DNA from: Halomonas alkalicola | GTDB taxonomy: Bacteria > Pseudomonadota > Gammaproteobacteria > Pseudomonadales > Halomonadaceae | Assembly: GCF_030704205.1 (NCBI RefSeq) | Contig: NZ_CP131913.1 | Span: forward strand, 744,001 to 808,000 | Reading direction: 5' to 3' | Length of the DNA: 64,000 nucleotides | Part shown: positions 1 to 10,380 of the stretch, piece by piece | How positions within the stretch are numbered: position 1 is the first letter of the stretch | Layout of the letters: each line of letters starts with the position of its first letter | The notes under the pieces: generated by a model | What the model saw: the letters and a program-made list of their open reading frames with translations, nothing else | Told to the model about the DNA's origin: nothing | The model's database searches: none | Translations under genes and position numbers: made by a program

Positions 1-840
1 ACCCGGCGCCAGCAGCTCCACCTCGCCGATGGGCGCCACGAACAGGCTGAGGGTGGCGAGCCCATCGCTGTAGAGGCGGTGAATCACGCCTTCGCCGTGG
101 CGGGCACTGCGGGTATCCGCCGGCTGGGGGGCGAAGCCGTCGGGCAGCCAGCCCAGCCGCCAGGGGTCTGCCGGGGCTTCGCGCAGGCGGTCGAGACGCA
201 CCTCGCCCTGATAGAGGCGGGGACGCTCCAGCGCCGTCAGCTGAAAGGTCTCAAGGGGGCGCCCGGTCTCGTCGAGCAGCGACTGCTTGAGCGTCAGGCC
301 GGTGGCCTGATCGAGCCACAGCCGATGCCCGAAGCGGAAACTGTCCAGGGGGGCGATATCCAGGCGCAGGACGCGGCGGTTGGCGATGCGCTCCTCGCCA
401 CCGAGCTGCAGGCGATAGAGGCCGTCGACCCGCTCGGCGATCCCAGCCGGGGACGGCAGCGCCTCGCCGCCCTCCCCCGACCCACCCAGGCGACCGACGC
501 GCCCGCGGCGTTCGAACACCATGGGCGGCCCGTCGAGGTAGCTGGCCACGCCCCGCTCGATGCCATCACGCACATCATGGCTGAGGGTCAGGGTACGCAC
601 GCCATCGTGGCCGATGCGCACGGCATGGGCATCGTAGAGGTAGCAGTGGCCCGCCCACAGGCTGCGCTCGAGCCACTGCCGGGCCGTCTCGGGGGCCTCG
701 GCCTCGGCCAGGCTCCGGCAATCGAAGGCTTCCTCCCCGGGTCCATTGGTCTCTGCCATCGGGGCGGCCATCAGGGCGCTGCTGAACAGCAGGCCACTCA
801 GGCAGCTCGCGGCGAGGAGGCACAGGCGTGACGCACTCAT
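1..840 (-). CDS. rseB: RseB/MucB sigma-E regulatory protein, 3' end cut off
   Basis: Periplasmic regulator that binds the anti-sigma factor RseA (MucA) and, in this family, senses mislocalised lipoproteins or LPS to control its proteolysis. The visible 280 codons start at an ATG with a signal peptide (MSASRLCLLAASCLSGLLFS, cleavage near an AxA motif around residue 26). They continue into the MucB N-terminal domain: an early WLERSLWAGHCYLYDAHAVR segment, VFERRGRVGRLGG, then LWLDQATGLTLKQSLLDETG, the typical lipoprotein-fold strand pattern. The last visible residues (HRLYSDGLATLSLFVAPIGE) lie in the C-terminal domain. The gene lies 16 nt downstream of rseA, in the order rpoE-rseA-rseB, which supports the call. 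The reading frame is open to base 1, so the end lies outside the window. Confidence 0.9.
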   Translation of the reverse strand, partial: MSASRLCLLAASCLSGLLFSSALMAAPMAETNGPGEEAFDCRSLAEAEAPETARQWLERSLWAGHCYLYDAHAVRIGHDGVRTLTLSHDVRDGIERGVASYLDGPPMVFERRGRVGRLGGSGEGGEALPSPAGIAERVDGLYRLQLGGEERIANRRVLRLDIAPLDSFRFGHRLWLDQATGLTLKQSLLDETGRPLETFQLTALERPRLYQGEVRLDRLREAPADPWRLGWLPDGFAPQPADTRSARHGEGVIHRLYSDGLATLSLFVAPIGEVELLAPG

Positions 841-856
841 CGTCACCCCGCCTCGC

Positions 857-1546
857 TCAGCGCTGACCGAGGCCGTCGGCGCCGGAGGCGCGCAGCAGCG
901 GCATCCAGGTATCGCCGCTGCGGTAGGCGGCCCCCTCGGCGTGGCGATCCAGGTAGGACTGCAGCAGGCGGGCCTGCTCCTCGTCGGCGAGCAGCGACTG
1001 ACGCTGCCCCGGCGCCATGAACATGGGGGAGGCGTCAGCGCCGGCCCCCACGGTCATCAGCCCCTGTCCGGCGCCCTGAGGCAGCTGGAAGAGGGGCAGG
1101 TCGACCAGCGAGGGACGCGCGGCACTCTCGCCGGCCGCCAGGCTGGCGGGTGCCGGCTGAGCGGCGCTGCCGCCGGCGACACTCGGCTGAGTACCATCGG
1201 AGCCGCCGCCCCCGTAGAACTGCACGCCGGTGATGACCATCAGCGACACCGCGGCGGCGATGCCGGCGCTGCGCGCGAAGGGCAACGAGCGGCGGGCGGT
1301 GGGCGCAGCAGCCTCCATCTGGGGCGGCTGCTCGTCCTTGAGGCGTGCCATGATGCCGGCGGAGAGATCGGTGGTGACGTCGATATCGGGTTCCCGACGC
1401 ATCAGGCTGCGCATCAGGTGGTAACGCCGCCACGCCTCGGCGGCGTCGGGGGAGGCCTCCAGCGCCTTGAGCACTCGGCGCAGCTCCAGCTCGTCCCCCT
1501 CGTTATCCATCAGGGCAGAAAGCGACTCCCGTGCGTTCTGACTCAT
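857..1546 (-). CDS. rseA: RseA/MucA anti-sigma-E factor
   Basis: Inner-membrane anti-sigma factor that holds RpoE/AlgU inactive until cleaved by site-1 and site-2 proteases. The N-terminal cytosolic domain (MSQNARESLSALMDNEGDEL, then ELRRVLKALEASPDAAEAWRRYHLMR) matches the RseA/MucA sigma-binding fold. One membrane segment follows at about residues 94-112 (RSAGIAAAVSLMVITGVQFYG), with a periplasmic tail to residue 229. I chose the ATG at 1546 because a GAGGG ribosome site lies 8 nt upstream; a GTG three codons earlier is possible but overlaps that site. The gene sits between rpoE and rseB on the same strand. Confidence 0.9.
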   Translation of the reverse strand: MSQNARESLSALMDNEGDELELRRVLKALEASPDAAEAWRRYHLMRSLMRREPDIDVTTDLSAGIMARLKDEQPPQMEAAAPTARRSLPFARSAGIAAAVSLMVITGVQFYGGGGSDGTQPSVAGGSAAQPAPASLAAGESAARPSLVDLPLFQLPQGAGQGLMTVGAGADASPMFMAPGQRQSLLADEEQARLLQSYLDRHAEGAAYRSGDTWMPLLRASGADGLGQR

Positions 1547-1607
1547 TCTCAACACCCTCTACAGTGGCAGGACGCTCCGCCCTGCTCCCTCGATTTCAGC
1601 CTGGAAT

Positions 1608-1637
1608 CGGCATTCCCGGAATGGGCCGGGAATGCCG
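1608..1637. other. Hairpin in the rpoE-rseA gap
   Basis: A perfect 12-bp inverted repeat (CGGCATTCCCGG ... CCGGGAATGCCG, 6-nt loop) lies in the 185-nt gap between the rpoE stop and the rseA start. A second, shorter inverted repeat (TCCGCCTG/CAGGCGGA) follows at about 1647-1663. Neither is followed by a T run on the minus strand, so they are more likely RNA stabilisers or attenuators that set the ratio of sigma to anti-sigma factor than full terminators. The function is an inference. Confidence 0.45.
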
Positions 1638-1731
1638 ACGCGATCTCCGCCTGGCAGGCGGATCGAACACAGCTTCTGACGTCAAAGGCGGCGGACAGTT
1701 CAGCCAATCGGCAAAAAGTGTGCACTCGCCC

Positions 1732-2337
1732 CTACTCCTCCACGGCCTCGCGGTTGCGCGAGGTGGTGACCAGCGGCTGGATATGCTGATCTACCGCCTC
1801 CCGGGCACGAAAGATCCGCGAACGCACCGTGCCCACCGGGCACTGCATGATGTTGGCGATATCCTCGTAGGAGAGCCCCTCGAGCTCACGCAGGGTGATC
1901 GCCGTGCGCAGGTCATCGGGCAGATTGTCGATCGCCTCGAAGACCGCCGCCTCGAGCTGGTCGCGGGCCATGGCCGCCTCCGGCGTCTCGGAATCCGCCA
2001 GGCGTCCGCTGCGGTCGACGATCTCGGCATCCACGATATCCAGGTCGCTGCCCGGCGGACGGCGCCCTCGGGAGACCAGGTGGTTCTTGGCGGTGTTGAT
2101 GGCGATGCGATACATCCAGGTATAGAAGGCGCTCTCGGCGCGAAACTTGCCCAGTGCCCGGTAGGCCTTGATGAAGGCCTCCTGGGCCACGTCCTGCACC
2201 TCGGCATGGTCGTGGACGTAGCGCCCGATCAGCCCGATGATCTTGTGTTGGTACTTCCTCACCAGCAGGTCAAAGGCCTGGTTGTCGCCCTTCTGGGCGC
2301 GCTCGACGAGCTGCTGGTCGGTCTCCCTGGCACCCAT
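1732..2337 (-). CDS. rpoE: ECF sigma factor RpoE/AlgU
   Basis: Envelope-stress sigma factor of the extracytoplasmic-function group; its name in Pseudomonas is AlgU. The 201-residue length is typical. Region 2 is visible as DLLVRKYQHKIIGLIGRYV then DVAQEAFIKAYRALGKF and AFYTWMYRIAINTAKNHL. Region 4 is visible as LPDDLRTAITLRELEGLSYE followed by DIANIMQCPVGTVRSRIFRA, the helix-turn-helix that reads the -35 element. The start ATG follows GGGGAGG at 6 nt. It is followed by rseA and rseB. I found no clear GAACTT/TCTGA autoregulatory promoter upstream. Confidence 0.95.
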   Translation of the reverse strand: MGARETDQQLVERAQKGDNQAFDLLVRKYQHKIIGLIGRYVHDHAEVQDVAQEAFIKAYRALGKFRAESAFYTWMYRIAINTAKNHLVSRGRRPPGSDLDIVDAEIVDRSGRLADSETPEAAMARDQLEAAVFEAIDNLPDDLRTAITLRELEGLSYEDIANIMQCPVGTVRSRIFRAREAVDQHIQPLVTTSRNREAVEE

Positions 2338-2677
2338 TCACGGCCTCCCCGACAGACGGCGAGGAGAGCGTGACGAGTGCGCTCGGGGAGCGGCGGTCAT
2401 GTTCAAGAGTGCGTGCATGGCATCAACCCGAAGCCCTGAAGGGGCAGCAAAAGATCCAAGGCCGTAGCCCAAAGTCGCACAAGTGTTCCCTTTTCCTGGC
2501 CATCCATCAACCCGGGGCGGGTCATCGCGACATCGACAGGACGAACCGCGCTGTGACCACCAGGCCCCGGCGGGGGTTCCGTGATTGATCTGATGCGGCC
2601 CCACCGGTGTATAGTAGGGGGAAAAACTCTCCCTCGCCCCCGGGCCATCAGCGCAGACACGACACACAGGTAGCCGA
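2338..2677. promoter_or_regulatory. Divergent promoter region between rpoE and aroG
   Basis: This 340-nt non-coding stretch must carry the promoters of both divergent genes. On the plus strand a candidate sigma-70 promoter for aroG is TTGATC (2585-2590), 19 nt, TATAGT (2610-2615), about 60 nt before the aroG ATG. On the minus strand I see no convincing promoter for rpoE. Short reading frames here have no recognisable content. No leader peptide or Trp/Phe/Tyr-rich attenuator is visible before aroG. Confidence 0.4.
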
Positions 2678-3766
2678 ATGACAGATCAGCAGGTCAGCAA
2701 CCTCAACGTCCTCTCCCAGGACGTCCTTATCACTCCCGAGGCCCTGAAGCAGGAGATCCCCCTCACCGAGGCCGCCGAGCGCACCGTCATCGAAGGGCGC
2801 GAGACCATCCAGCGCATCCTCGACGGCGAGGATCCCCGCCTGCTGGTGGTGGTGGGCCCCTGCTCCATCCACGATGTGGATGCCGCCCTCGACTACGCCC
2901 GCCGCCTGCGCCGCCTGGCCGACGAGGTCAAGGAGAGCCTCTACATCGTGATGCGGGTCTACTTCGAGAAGCCGCGCACCACCGTGGGCTGGAAGGGCCT
3001 GATCAACGACCCGCACCTCAACGGCTCCTTCGAGATCGAGGAGGGCCTGCACATCGCCCGCCGGCTGCTGGTGGAGCTGGCCGAGATGGGCCTGCCACTG
3101 GCCACCGAGGCGCTGGACCCGATCTCGCCGCAGTACATCCAGGACTGCATCAGCTGGTCGGCCATCGGGGCGCGCACCACCGAGTCCCAGACCCACCGCG
3201 AGATGTCCTCCGGCCTCTCCTGCCCGGTCGGCTTCAAGAACGGCACCGACGGCAGCCTGGAGGTGGCGGTCAACGCCCTGCAGTCGGTGGCCCACCCGCA
3301 CAACTTCCTGGGCATCGACTATGCCGGCCGGGTGGCGATCATCCGCACCCGCGGCAATGCCTACGGCCACGTGGTGCTGCGCGGCGGCAACGGCAAGCCC
3401 AACTACGACAGCGTCAGCGTGGCCCTGGCCGAGCAGGAGCTCAAGAAGGCCGGCATCAAGCCCAACATCATGATCGACTGCTCCCACGCCAACTCCAACA
3501 AGGACCCGGCGCTGCAGCCCCTGGTGCTGGAGAATGTCACCAACCAGATCCTCGAGGGCAACCGCTCGATCATCGGCCTGATGGTGGAGTCGAACATCGG
3601 CTGGGGCGCCCAGAAGGTGCCCGAGGACCTCAACCAGCTGCAGTACGGCGTCTCCATCACCGATGCCTGCATCGACTGGGATGCCACCGAGCGCGCTTTC
3701 AAGGCGATGAACGAGAAGCTCGCCCCGGCGCTGGCCAAGCGGCTCGAGGCGGCACAGACTGCCTAG
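2678..3766 (+). CDS. aroG: 3-deoxy-7-phosphoheptulonate synthase (class I DAHP synthase)
   Basis: Condenses phosphoenolpyruvate and erythrose 4-phosphate to DAHP, the first step of the shikimate pathway. The 362-residue protein has the type I-alpha (AroF/G/H) signature: LLVVVGPCSIHDVDAALDYA near residues 56-75, RVYFEKPRTTVGWKGLINDP, GARTTESQTHREMSSGLSCP, GFKNGTDG, and MIDCSHANSNKD with metal-binding histidine. The length and motifs fit the E. coli paralogue group. I cannot tell from sequence alone which amino acid inhibits it, so the symbol aroG is a best guess over aroF or aroH. It starts at ATG with a weak AGGT site. A strong hairpin follows the stop codon. Confidence 0.92.
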   Translation: MTDQQVSNLNVLSQDVLITPEALKQEIPLTEAAERTVIEGRETIQRILDGEDPRLLVVVGPCSIHDVDAALDYARRLRRLADEVKESLYIVMRVYFEKPRTTVGWKGLINDPHLNGSFEIEEGLHIARRLLVELAEMGLPLATEALDPISPQYIQDCISWSAIGARTTESQTHREMSSGLSCPVGFKNGTDGSLEVAVNALQSVAHPHNFLGIDYAGRVAIIRTRGNAYGHVVLRGGNGKPNYDSVSVALAEQELKKAGIKPNIMIDCSHANSNKDPALQPLVLENVTNQILEGNRSIIGLMVESNIGWGAQKVPEDLNQLQYGVSITDACIDWDATERAFKAMNEKLAPALAKRLEAAQTA

Positions 3767-3782
3767 TCGCGGCGCTTCCAGA

Positions 3783-3820
3783 ACGCAAGCGGGCCCGCCA
3801 GTTGGCGGGCCCGCTTGCGT
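3783..3820. terminator. Bidirectional terminator between aroG and dinG
   Basis: Perfect 17-bp inverted repeat (3783-3799 with 3804-3820) around an AGTT loop. It sits exactly between the convergent ends of aroG (plus) and dinG (minus). The flanking T content is low, but stem strength and position support termination in both directions. Confidence 0.75.
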
Positions 3821-3832
3821 GTTCCCTGCGCC

Positions 3833-5971
<2,139 letters not shown>

Positions 5972-5975
5972 GGGC

Positions 5976-7253
5976 TCAGAGCAGGCCTTCGGGCGGATGC
6001 TCGCAGGGCAGCTTGTCGCCGATGAAGCGCTCGATCTCGGGGAGCGAGAAGGCGTCCTCCTCACCGACGAAGCTGATCGAGACCCCCTTGGCGCCGGCGC
6101 GGCCGGTGCGGCCGATGCGGTGAACGTAGTCCTCCGGGTCTTCCGGCAGGGTGTAGTTGATCACGTGGCTGACATCCTCGATATGGATGCCGCGGCCGGC
6201 CACGTCGGTGGCCACCAGCACCTGGATCTCGCCTTCGCGGAACTTCTCGAGGGTGGAGATGCGCTGGTTCTGGGGCACATCGCCGGAGAGCATGGCGGCG
6301 TTGATGCCGGCCTTGGTCAGCAGCTCGTCGAGCTTGCGTACCAGGTCGCGGCGGTTGCCAAACACCATCACTCGGTCGAAGCTCTCTTGCCCGAGCAGGT
6401 TGACCAGCAGACGCTGCTTGTCGGCGTCGCTGACCAGGTAGACCCGCTGGTCGATATCGGCGGCATTCTCCACCGTGACCGCGATCTCGACGTGGGTCGG
6501 CTCATGGGTCCACTGGCTGGCAAGGTTGAGGATGTCCTCGGTGAAGGTGGCCGAGAAGAGGAAGGTCTGACGCTCCTCCTTCTTCGGAGTGTGGCGGATG
6601 ATGCGCTTGACGTCCGGGATGAAGCCCATGGAGAGCATGCGGTCGGCTTCGTCGAGCACCAGCACCTCGACCTGGGTCAGGTCGACGTCGCGCTTCTGGT
6701 GGAAGTCGAGCAGGCGGCCGGGGGTGGCCACCAGCAGGTCGAGCCGGCCGCCCAGGGCTTCCCGCTGCTTCTGGTAGTCCATGCCGCCGACGACGCTGGC
6801 CACCTTGAGGTCGGTAAAGCGGGCCAGGGCCCTGGCGTCCTTCTCGATCTGCAGGGCCAGCTCCCGGGTCGGGGCGACGATCAGGGCCCGCGGGGCGCCG
6901 GGCTTCTGGGCGTTCGGCGCCTCCTCCTCGAGGAAGTAGGCGAGGATCGAGATCAGGAAGGCGGCGGTCTTGCCGGTGCCGGTCTGGGCCTTGCCGACCA
7001 CGTCGCCGCCCAGCAGGGTGTGGGTCAGCGCCTCGGCCTGGATCGGGGTGCAGTACTCGAAGCCCAGGGCATGAATGGCATGCATCAGCGGCAGCGGCAG
7101 ATCGAAGTCATGGAAGCGCCACTTGCCTGCCACGGCAGGCACCTGGAACTGGCGCAGGTCCCAGCCGGAGGCGTTGCGGCGCCGCGGCTTGCGACGACGA
7201 CGCTTGGGCTTGTGATCCTGGGCCGGTGCGTTGATCTGATCCGACTCGCTCAT
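5976..7253 (-). CDS. rhlB: DEAD-box RNA helicase RhlB
   Basis: ATP-dependent RNA helicase; in enterobacteria it works with RNase E in the degradosome. The 425-residue protein has a basic N-terminal tail ([12 protein letters not shown]), the Q-motif region ([12 protein letters not shown]), Walker [31 protein letters not shown] in [14 protein letters not shown], and [10 protein letters not shown]. The short C-terminus ([16 protein letters not shown]) is typical of RhlB and excludes the longer-tailed RhlE and DeaD. The start is uncertain: ATG at 7253 is preferred by comparison, ATG at 7289 is also open. An RNase E gene is present at 46.5 kb. Confidence 0.88.
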   Translation of the reverse strand: MSESDQINAPAQDHKPKRRRRKPRRRNASGWDLRQFQVPAVAGKWRFHDFDLPLPLMHAIHALGFEYCTPIQAEALTHTLLGGDVVGKAQTGTGKTAAFLISILAYFLEEEAPNAQKPGAPRALIVAPTRELALQIEKDARALARFTDLKVASVVGGMDYQKQREALGGRLDLLVATPGRLLDFHQKRDVDLTQVEVLVLDEADRMLSMGFIPDVKRIIRHTPKKEERQTFLFSATFTEDILNLASQWTHEPTHVEIAVTVENAADIDQRVYLVSDADKQRLLVNLLGQESFDRVMVFGNRRDLVRKLDELLTKAGINAAMLSGDVPQNQRISTLEKFREGEIQVLVATDVAGRGIHIEDVSHVINYTLPEDPEDYVHRIGRTGRAGAKGVSISFVGEEDAFSLPEIERFIGDKLPCEHPPEGLL

Positions 7254-7405
7254 AGGCTGCTGTCTGTCCGTTTGGGTGGTTGAGTGCATGACACAAACGC
7301 GCATTGTAACAGCCAATGCGACGAAGGGCGCGTCTCGTGAGCGCTTCGCCTGTGGTAGGCGCGGCGGGACTGGTAGAATGCGCGCCAGACCAGAGGAGTT
7401 GATCC

Positions 7406-7660
7406 ATGACCCGTCGCAAGAAGACCCGTTCGCTCGCCGACAAGGTGACCATCCGCACCGGTCGGCGCAAGGACTACAAGAAATGGCGCCACGAGAATCC
7501 CGACCAGGTTACCTCGTCGACCCGCTACACCCAGAAGAAGCGCCAGCAGCGCAAGCTCCAGGCCGCCCGCAAGCTGGCCCGCCAGGAGAGCGGCGAGAGC
7601 ATCGCCATCCACCCCGAACCGCAGACCGAGCCCCCCGAGCAGGGAGGTCCGCAGAGCTGA
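7406..7660 (+). CDS. Small basic protein of unknown function
   Basis: An 84-residue lysine/arginine-rich protein ([20 protein letters not shown] then [13 protein letters not shown]) whose tail turns acidic and proline-rich ([14 protein letters not shown]). It has no membrane segment, signal peptide or cysteine motif. It is supported as a real gene by a strong GAGGAG site 7 nt before the ATG and by its TGA overlapping the ATG of the exonuclease III gene by one base, implying translational coupling. Charge suggests nucleic-acid or ribosome contact; that is inference. I do not recognise the family with confidence. Confidence 0.7.
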   Translation: MTRRKKTRSLADKVTIRTGRRKDYKKWRHENPDQVTSSTRYTQKKRQQRKLQAARKLARQESGESIAIHPEPQTEPPEQGGPQS

Positions 7661-8487
7661 TGCGCCTGGTGTCCTTCAACATCAACGGCATTCGCGCCCG
7701 GCTCCACCAGCTCGAGGCGCTGGTGGCCACCCCGCGCCCGGCGGTGATCGGCCTGCAGGAGACCAAGGTCCAGGACAGCGAGTTTCCCCGCGAGGCGGTG
7801 GAGGCGCTGGGCTACCGAGTGTTCTTTCACGGCCAGAAGGGGCACTACGGGGTGGCGCTGATGATCGACGCCGGCCAGTGCGGCGAGCCCGAGGCGGTCC
7901 ACTACGGCTTTCCCGACGATGGCGAGGAGGCCCAGCGGCGCATGATCGGCGCGCGCCTGGTGCTGGCCGACGGCGAGGCGCTGACGGTGTGGAACGGCTA
8001 CTTCCCCCAGGGGGAGAACCTTGACCATCCGGTGAAGTTTCCCCACAAGCGCGAGTTCTACGCCCAGCTCAGGCGACTGCTGGAGACGCAGCACCGCCCC
8101 GACGAGCGCCTCGCGGTGATGGGCGACTTCAACATCTCCCCCGAGGAGATCGACATCGGTATCGGCGAGGCCAACCGCAAGCGCTGGCTGCGCGAGGGCA
8201 AGACCAGCTTCCAGCCGGTGGAGCGGGAGTGGCTCGACGGCATCAAGGCCTGGGGGCTCGTCGACAGCTACCGGGTGCGCTACCCGGCAGTGGACGACCG
8301 CTACAGCTGGTTCGACTATCGCTCGAAGGGCTTCGACCGCGAGCCCAGGCGCGGGCTGCGCATCGATCATATCCTGGTCACCGCACCGCTGGCCGAGCGG
8401 GTCGTGGACGCCGGCATCGACTATGACCTGCGCGGCATGGAGAGGCCCTCCGACCACGCCCCGGTGTGGACCGACCTCGCGCTCTGA
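7660..8487 (+). CDS. xthA: Exodeoxyribonuclease III
   Basis: AP endonuclease/3'-5' exonuclease of base-excision repair. The 275-residue protein shows the exonuclease-endonuclease-phosphatase fold: [11 protein letters not shown] at the start, [10 protein letters not shown] (metal-binding Glu), [24 protein letters not shown] (catalytic Asp/Asn), RIDHILVT and SDHAPVW at the end (catalytic His). The order and length agree with E. coli XthA (268 residues). The ATG overlaps the stop of the small basic gene; an AGGGAGGT site lies about 11 nt upstream. Confidence 0.95.
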   Translation: MRLVSFNINGIRARLHQLEALVATPRPAVIGLQETKVQDSEFPREAVEALGYRVFFHGQKGHYGVALMIDAGQCGEPEAVHYGFPDDGEEAQRRMIGARLVLADGEALTVWNGYFPQGENLDHPVKFPHKREFYAQLRRLLETQHRPDERLAVMGDFNISPEEIDIGIGEANRKRWLREGKTSFQPVEREWLDGIKAWGLVDSYRVRYPAVDDRYSWFDYRSKGFDREPRRGLRIDHILVTAPLAERVVDAGIDYDLRGMERPSDHAPVWTDLAL

Positions 8488-8495
8488 GCCTGCCC

Positions 8496-8518
8496 CCGCC
8501 GGGCGGCTGACCCGGCGG
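8496..8518 (+). terminator. Weak hairpin after xthA
   Basis: An 8-bp GC stem (CCGCCGGG/CCCGGCGG) with a 7-nt loop begins 9 nt after the xthA stop. There is no T run, so termination is uncertain. Confidence 0.35.
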
Positions 8519-8547
8519 TTGGCCCGGCCCAGGCGGGGCCCTATAGT
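8519..8547 (+). promoter_or_regulatory. Sigma-70-like promoter before an orphan 21-codon frame
   Basis: TTGGCC (8519-8524), exactly 17 nt, then TATAGT (8542-8547). This is a good match for this GC-rich sequence, yet the only frame downstream before the convergent tonB gene is the 21-codon one at 8600. Confidence 0.4.
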
Positions 8548-8599
8548 GAGGGGTCATGCCCACCACGCCAGGGATCGCCACCATGCCCGCGGCGGCAGC

Positions 8600-8665
8600 A
8601 TGGCCACCAACCCCCTGGTGCTCAGCGACGAGGCCTTGACCGCCCTGCTTGCCGGCCGACTGTAG
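8600..8665 (+). pseudogene. 21-codon frame, possibly the 5' remnant of a lost gene
   Basis: Encodes MATNPLVLSDEALTALLAGR plus one leucine, then stops at TAG, 4 nt before the tonB stop on the other strand. The sequence reads like the first residues of a globular protein and loosely recalls the N-terminus of pterin-4a-carbinolamine dehydratases, from memory only. A promoter-like sequence lies about 50 nt upstream, but no clear ribosome site. It may be a decayed gene end or chance. Confidence 0.25.
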
Positions 8666-8669
8666 GCCC

Positions 8670-9419
8670 CTAGCGCAGCTGGAACTCGAGTCGCTGACGG
8701 GCGCGCCGCAGGCGGCCGTCGGCCTCGAAGCGCCACTGCCCTACCGCCTCCTCGGCGGCCTCCTCGAAGACCTGACGCGGCCGGGCGTCCAGCACCCGGA
8801 TGCTGGCACGATCGACGCTGCCATCGGGCCGAATCAGGAACTCCAGTTCCACATGCCCCTCGAGCCCACGACGCTGGGCGCGTCGCGGATAGCCGGGCGG
8901 CACGCGGCTGAGCGGCACTGCCTCCCCCACCTCCACCGGTCCGCCATCGACGACCGCCAACTCTCCACGCTCCTCGTCCGCCCTGCGCTCCCGGACCTGC
9001 TCTGCCCCGGGCGCTTCGACTGGCTCGGCGACCGGCGCTGGCTGCGGCTGCGGTTGCGGTTCGGGCACAGGCTCCGGCGTGGGATCGGGCGCTGGCTCCG
9101 GCTTGGGCTCGGACGTGGGCTCGGGTACGGGCTCGGGTGCGGGCACAGGCGCCGCTTCGGCCGCGGCGCTATCGACAGGGTCGCTCTCGACAGGCTCGCT
9201 ATCGACCGCCGCGGCGGGCAATGCCGGCGCGTCGGCGACCTCCTCGGGTGCCGGCTCGCCCGGCTCGTCGCTCTCCGCCAGCGACGCCATCCGCAGCGGC
9301 ATCGCTGCCTCCAGCGGCGCCACCTCCTCCATCGGCGGCGTCACCAGCAGCGCCAGCAGCCAGAACAGCCCCATGGCCAGGGCGGCACCGCCGAGCCCCG
9401 AGAGGGCCAGCCGCATCAT
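8670..9419 (-). CDS. tonB: TonB energy transducer
   Basis: Periplasm-spanning protein that carries ExbB/ExbD-derived energy to outer-membrane siderophore or vitamin receptors. The 249 residues comprise an N-terminal signal anchor (ALSGLGGAALAMGLFWLLAL), a long proline/glutamate-rich spacer (PEPVPEPTSEPKPEPAPDPT), and a C-terminal TonB domain (SRVPPGYPRRAQRRGLEGHV, then LEFLIRPDGSVDRASI and WRFEADGR). The ATG at 9419 overlaps the exbD stop as ATGA, so the two are translationally coupled. Last gene of the ttpC-exbB-exbD-tonB operon, with a Fur-like box at its head. Confidence 0.92.
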   Translation of the reverse strand: MMRLALSGLGGAALAMGLFWLLALLVTPPMEEVAPLEAAMPLRMASLAESDEPGEPAPEEVADAPALPAAAVDSEPVESDPVDSAAAEAAPVPAPEPVPEPTSEPKPEPAPDPTPEPVPEPQPQPQPAPVAEPVEAPGAEQVRERRADEERGELAVVDGGPVEVGEAVPLSRVPPGYPRRAQRRGLEGHVELEFLIRPDGSVDRASIRVLDARPRQVFEEAAEEAVGQWRFEADGRLRRARQRLEFQLR

Positions 9420-9778
9420 GGACCGCCCCGGGTGGCCGCCACCGCCACGTCATCGACGCCCGACTCCCGCAGCCGGTCCATCACCTCCACCAGCAGTCCG
9501 GTAGTAGAACGGCGGTCGGCCTGGATCACCACGCCGCCCTCGCTGCCGAGCAGCCCGGCCACCTCGGCGCCGACCCGGTGCAGGTCCACCGGGCGCCCGT
9601 CGACCCACACCGCCCCTTCCGCGGTGAGTGCCACCATGACCTGGGCCTCGGGCCTCGGGGTCGCGGCGCTGGAGTCGGGGCGCTCGATCTCCACCCCGCT
9701 CTCCTTGATGAAGCTGGTGGTGACGATGAAGAAGATCAGCATGATGAAGACCACGTCGAGCATCGGCGTGAGGTTCAC
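9416..9778 (-). CDS. exbD: ExbD biopolymer transport protein, 5' end apparently frameshifted
   Basis: Inner-membrane partner of ExbB in the TonB motor. The readable frame starts at GTG 9778 with MNLTPMLDVVFIMLIFFIVT, holding the membrane helix and the essential Asp (residue 8 here, usually near 25). A periplasmic domain follows, ending near residue 120. The expected cytoplasmic N-terminus is present just upstream in another frame: ATG 9821 reads MRRRRLEADSER and then stops, while the main frame upstream of GTG reads GSEV. One extra base (or two missing) near 9784-9790 would explain this. Translation from GTG is possible because GAGAGG lies 7 nt upstream, but would lack about 18 residues. Confidence 0.75.
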   Translation of the reverse strand: MNLTPMLDVVFIMLIFFIVTTSFIKESGVEIERPDSSAATPRPEAQVMVALTAEGAVWVDGRPVDLHRVGAEVAGLLGSEGGVVIQADRRSTTGLLVEVMDRLRESGVDDVAVAATRGGP

Positions 9779-9813
9779 TTCACTGCCTCTCGCTGTCGGC
9801 CTCCAGGCGGCGT

Positions 9814-10380
9814 CTACGCATCCTGCTCTTCTCCCCTCTCCTCGACGGCACGGGCCAGGCGGTCATGCAGCCGCTGGCGCTCGCGCCGAATGATCACTTC
9901 CAGGCGCGTGGTGGCCAGCAGGCCCGCCACGGCCACCGCCATGCCGGTCAGGGTGGGCAGGGTGGCCCGGGCCACCCCGTCGGCCATGGCCCGCGCCTGG
10001 TGGGTCTCGCTGAGCGCCAGGCCGTCGAACACCACGATCATGCCGGTCACGGTCCCCAGCAGGCCGAGCAGCGGACAGAGCGCCACCAGCAGCTTCATCC
10101 ACGGCAGGGGGCGGTGCAGCCGAGCCACCAGCTCGCGGCTCCAGGCCTCGCGCAGGGTGCGCGCGCTCCAGCTCGCGTGGTCCCGACGGGCCGACCAGCG
10201 GCGCAGCAGGGCGCGGCGCTCCGCACGCCAGGTGACCCGAAAGTACCACCAGCGCTCCAGGGTCAGGGCGAAGAGCAGCGCGGCCACCAGCATGATGCCC
10301 ACCAGCACGGCACCGCCCGCCTCCACCAGGCGTTGAAGAGGCGCGGTCCAGCCCCACCAGGCCTCAGGCGGAAAGGGCAT
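9814..10380 (-). CDS. exbB: ExbB/TolQ-type proton channel protein (second ExbB of a TonB2 system)
   Basis: A 188-residue MotA/TolQ/ExbB family inner-membrane protein. Helices are visible at about 20-42 (AGGAVLVGIMLVAALLFALT), 95-118 (LLVALCPLLGLLGTVTGMIV) and 140-160 (ATLPTLTGMAVAVAGLLATT). The GLLGTVTGM motif is the family signature. It overlaps the upstream ttpC-like gene by 17 nt and the probable original exbD start by 8 nt. In Vibrio TonB2 operons the same order (ttpC, exbB2, exbD2, tonB2) occurs. Confidence 0.88.
   Translation of the reverse strand: MPFPPEAWWGWTAPLQRLVEAGGAVLVGIMLVAALLFALTLERWWYFRVTWRAERRALLRRWSARRDHASWSARTLREAWSRELVARLHRPLPWMKLLVALCPLLGLLGTVTGMIVVFDGLALSETHQARAMADGVARATLPTLTGMAVAVAGLLATTRLEVIIRRERQRLHDRLARAVEERGEEQDA

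Noticed and set aside
2338..2677. Sigma-E autoregulatory promoter upstream of rpoE
   Set aside because: The nearest match (GGGAACACTT on the minus strand near 2490) lacks a proper -10 at the right distance.
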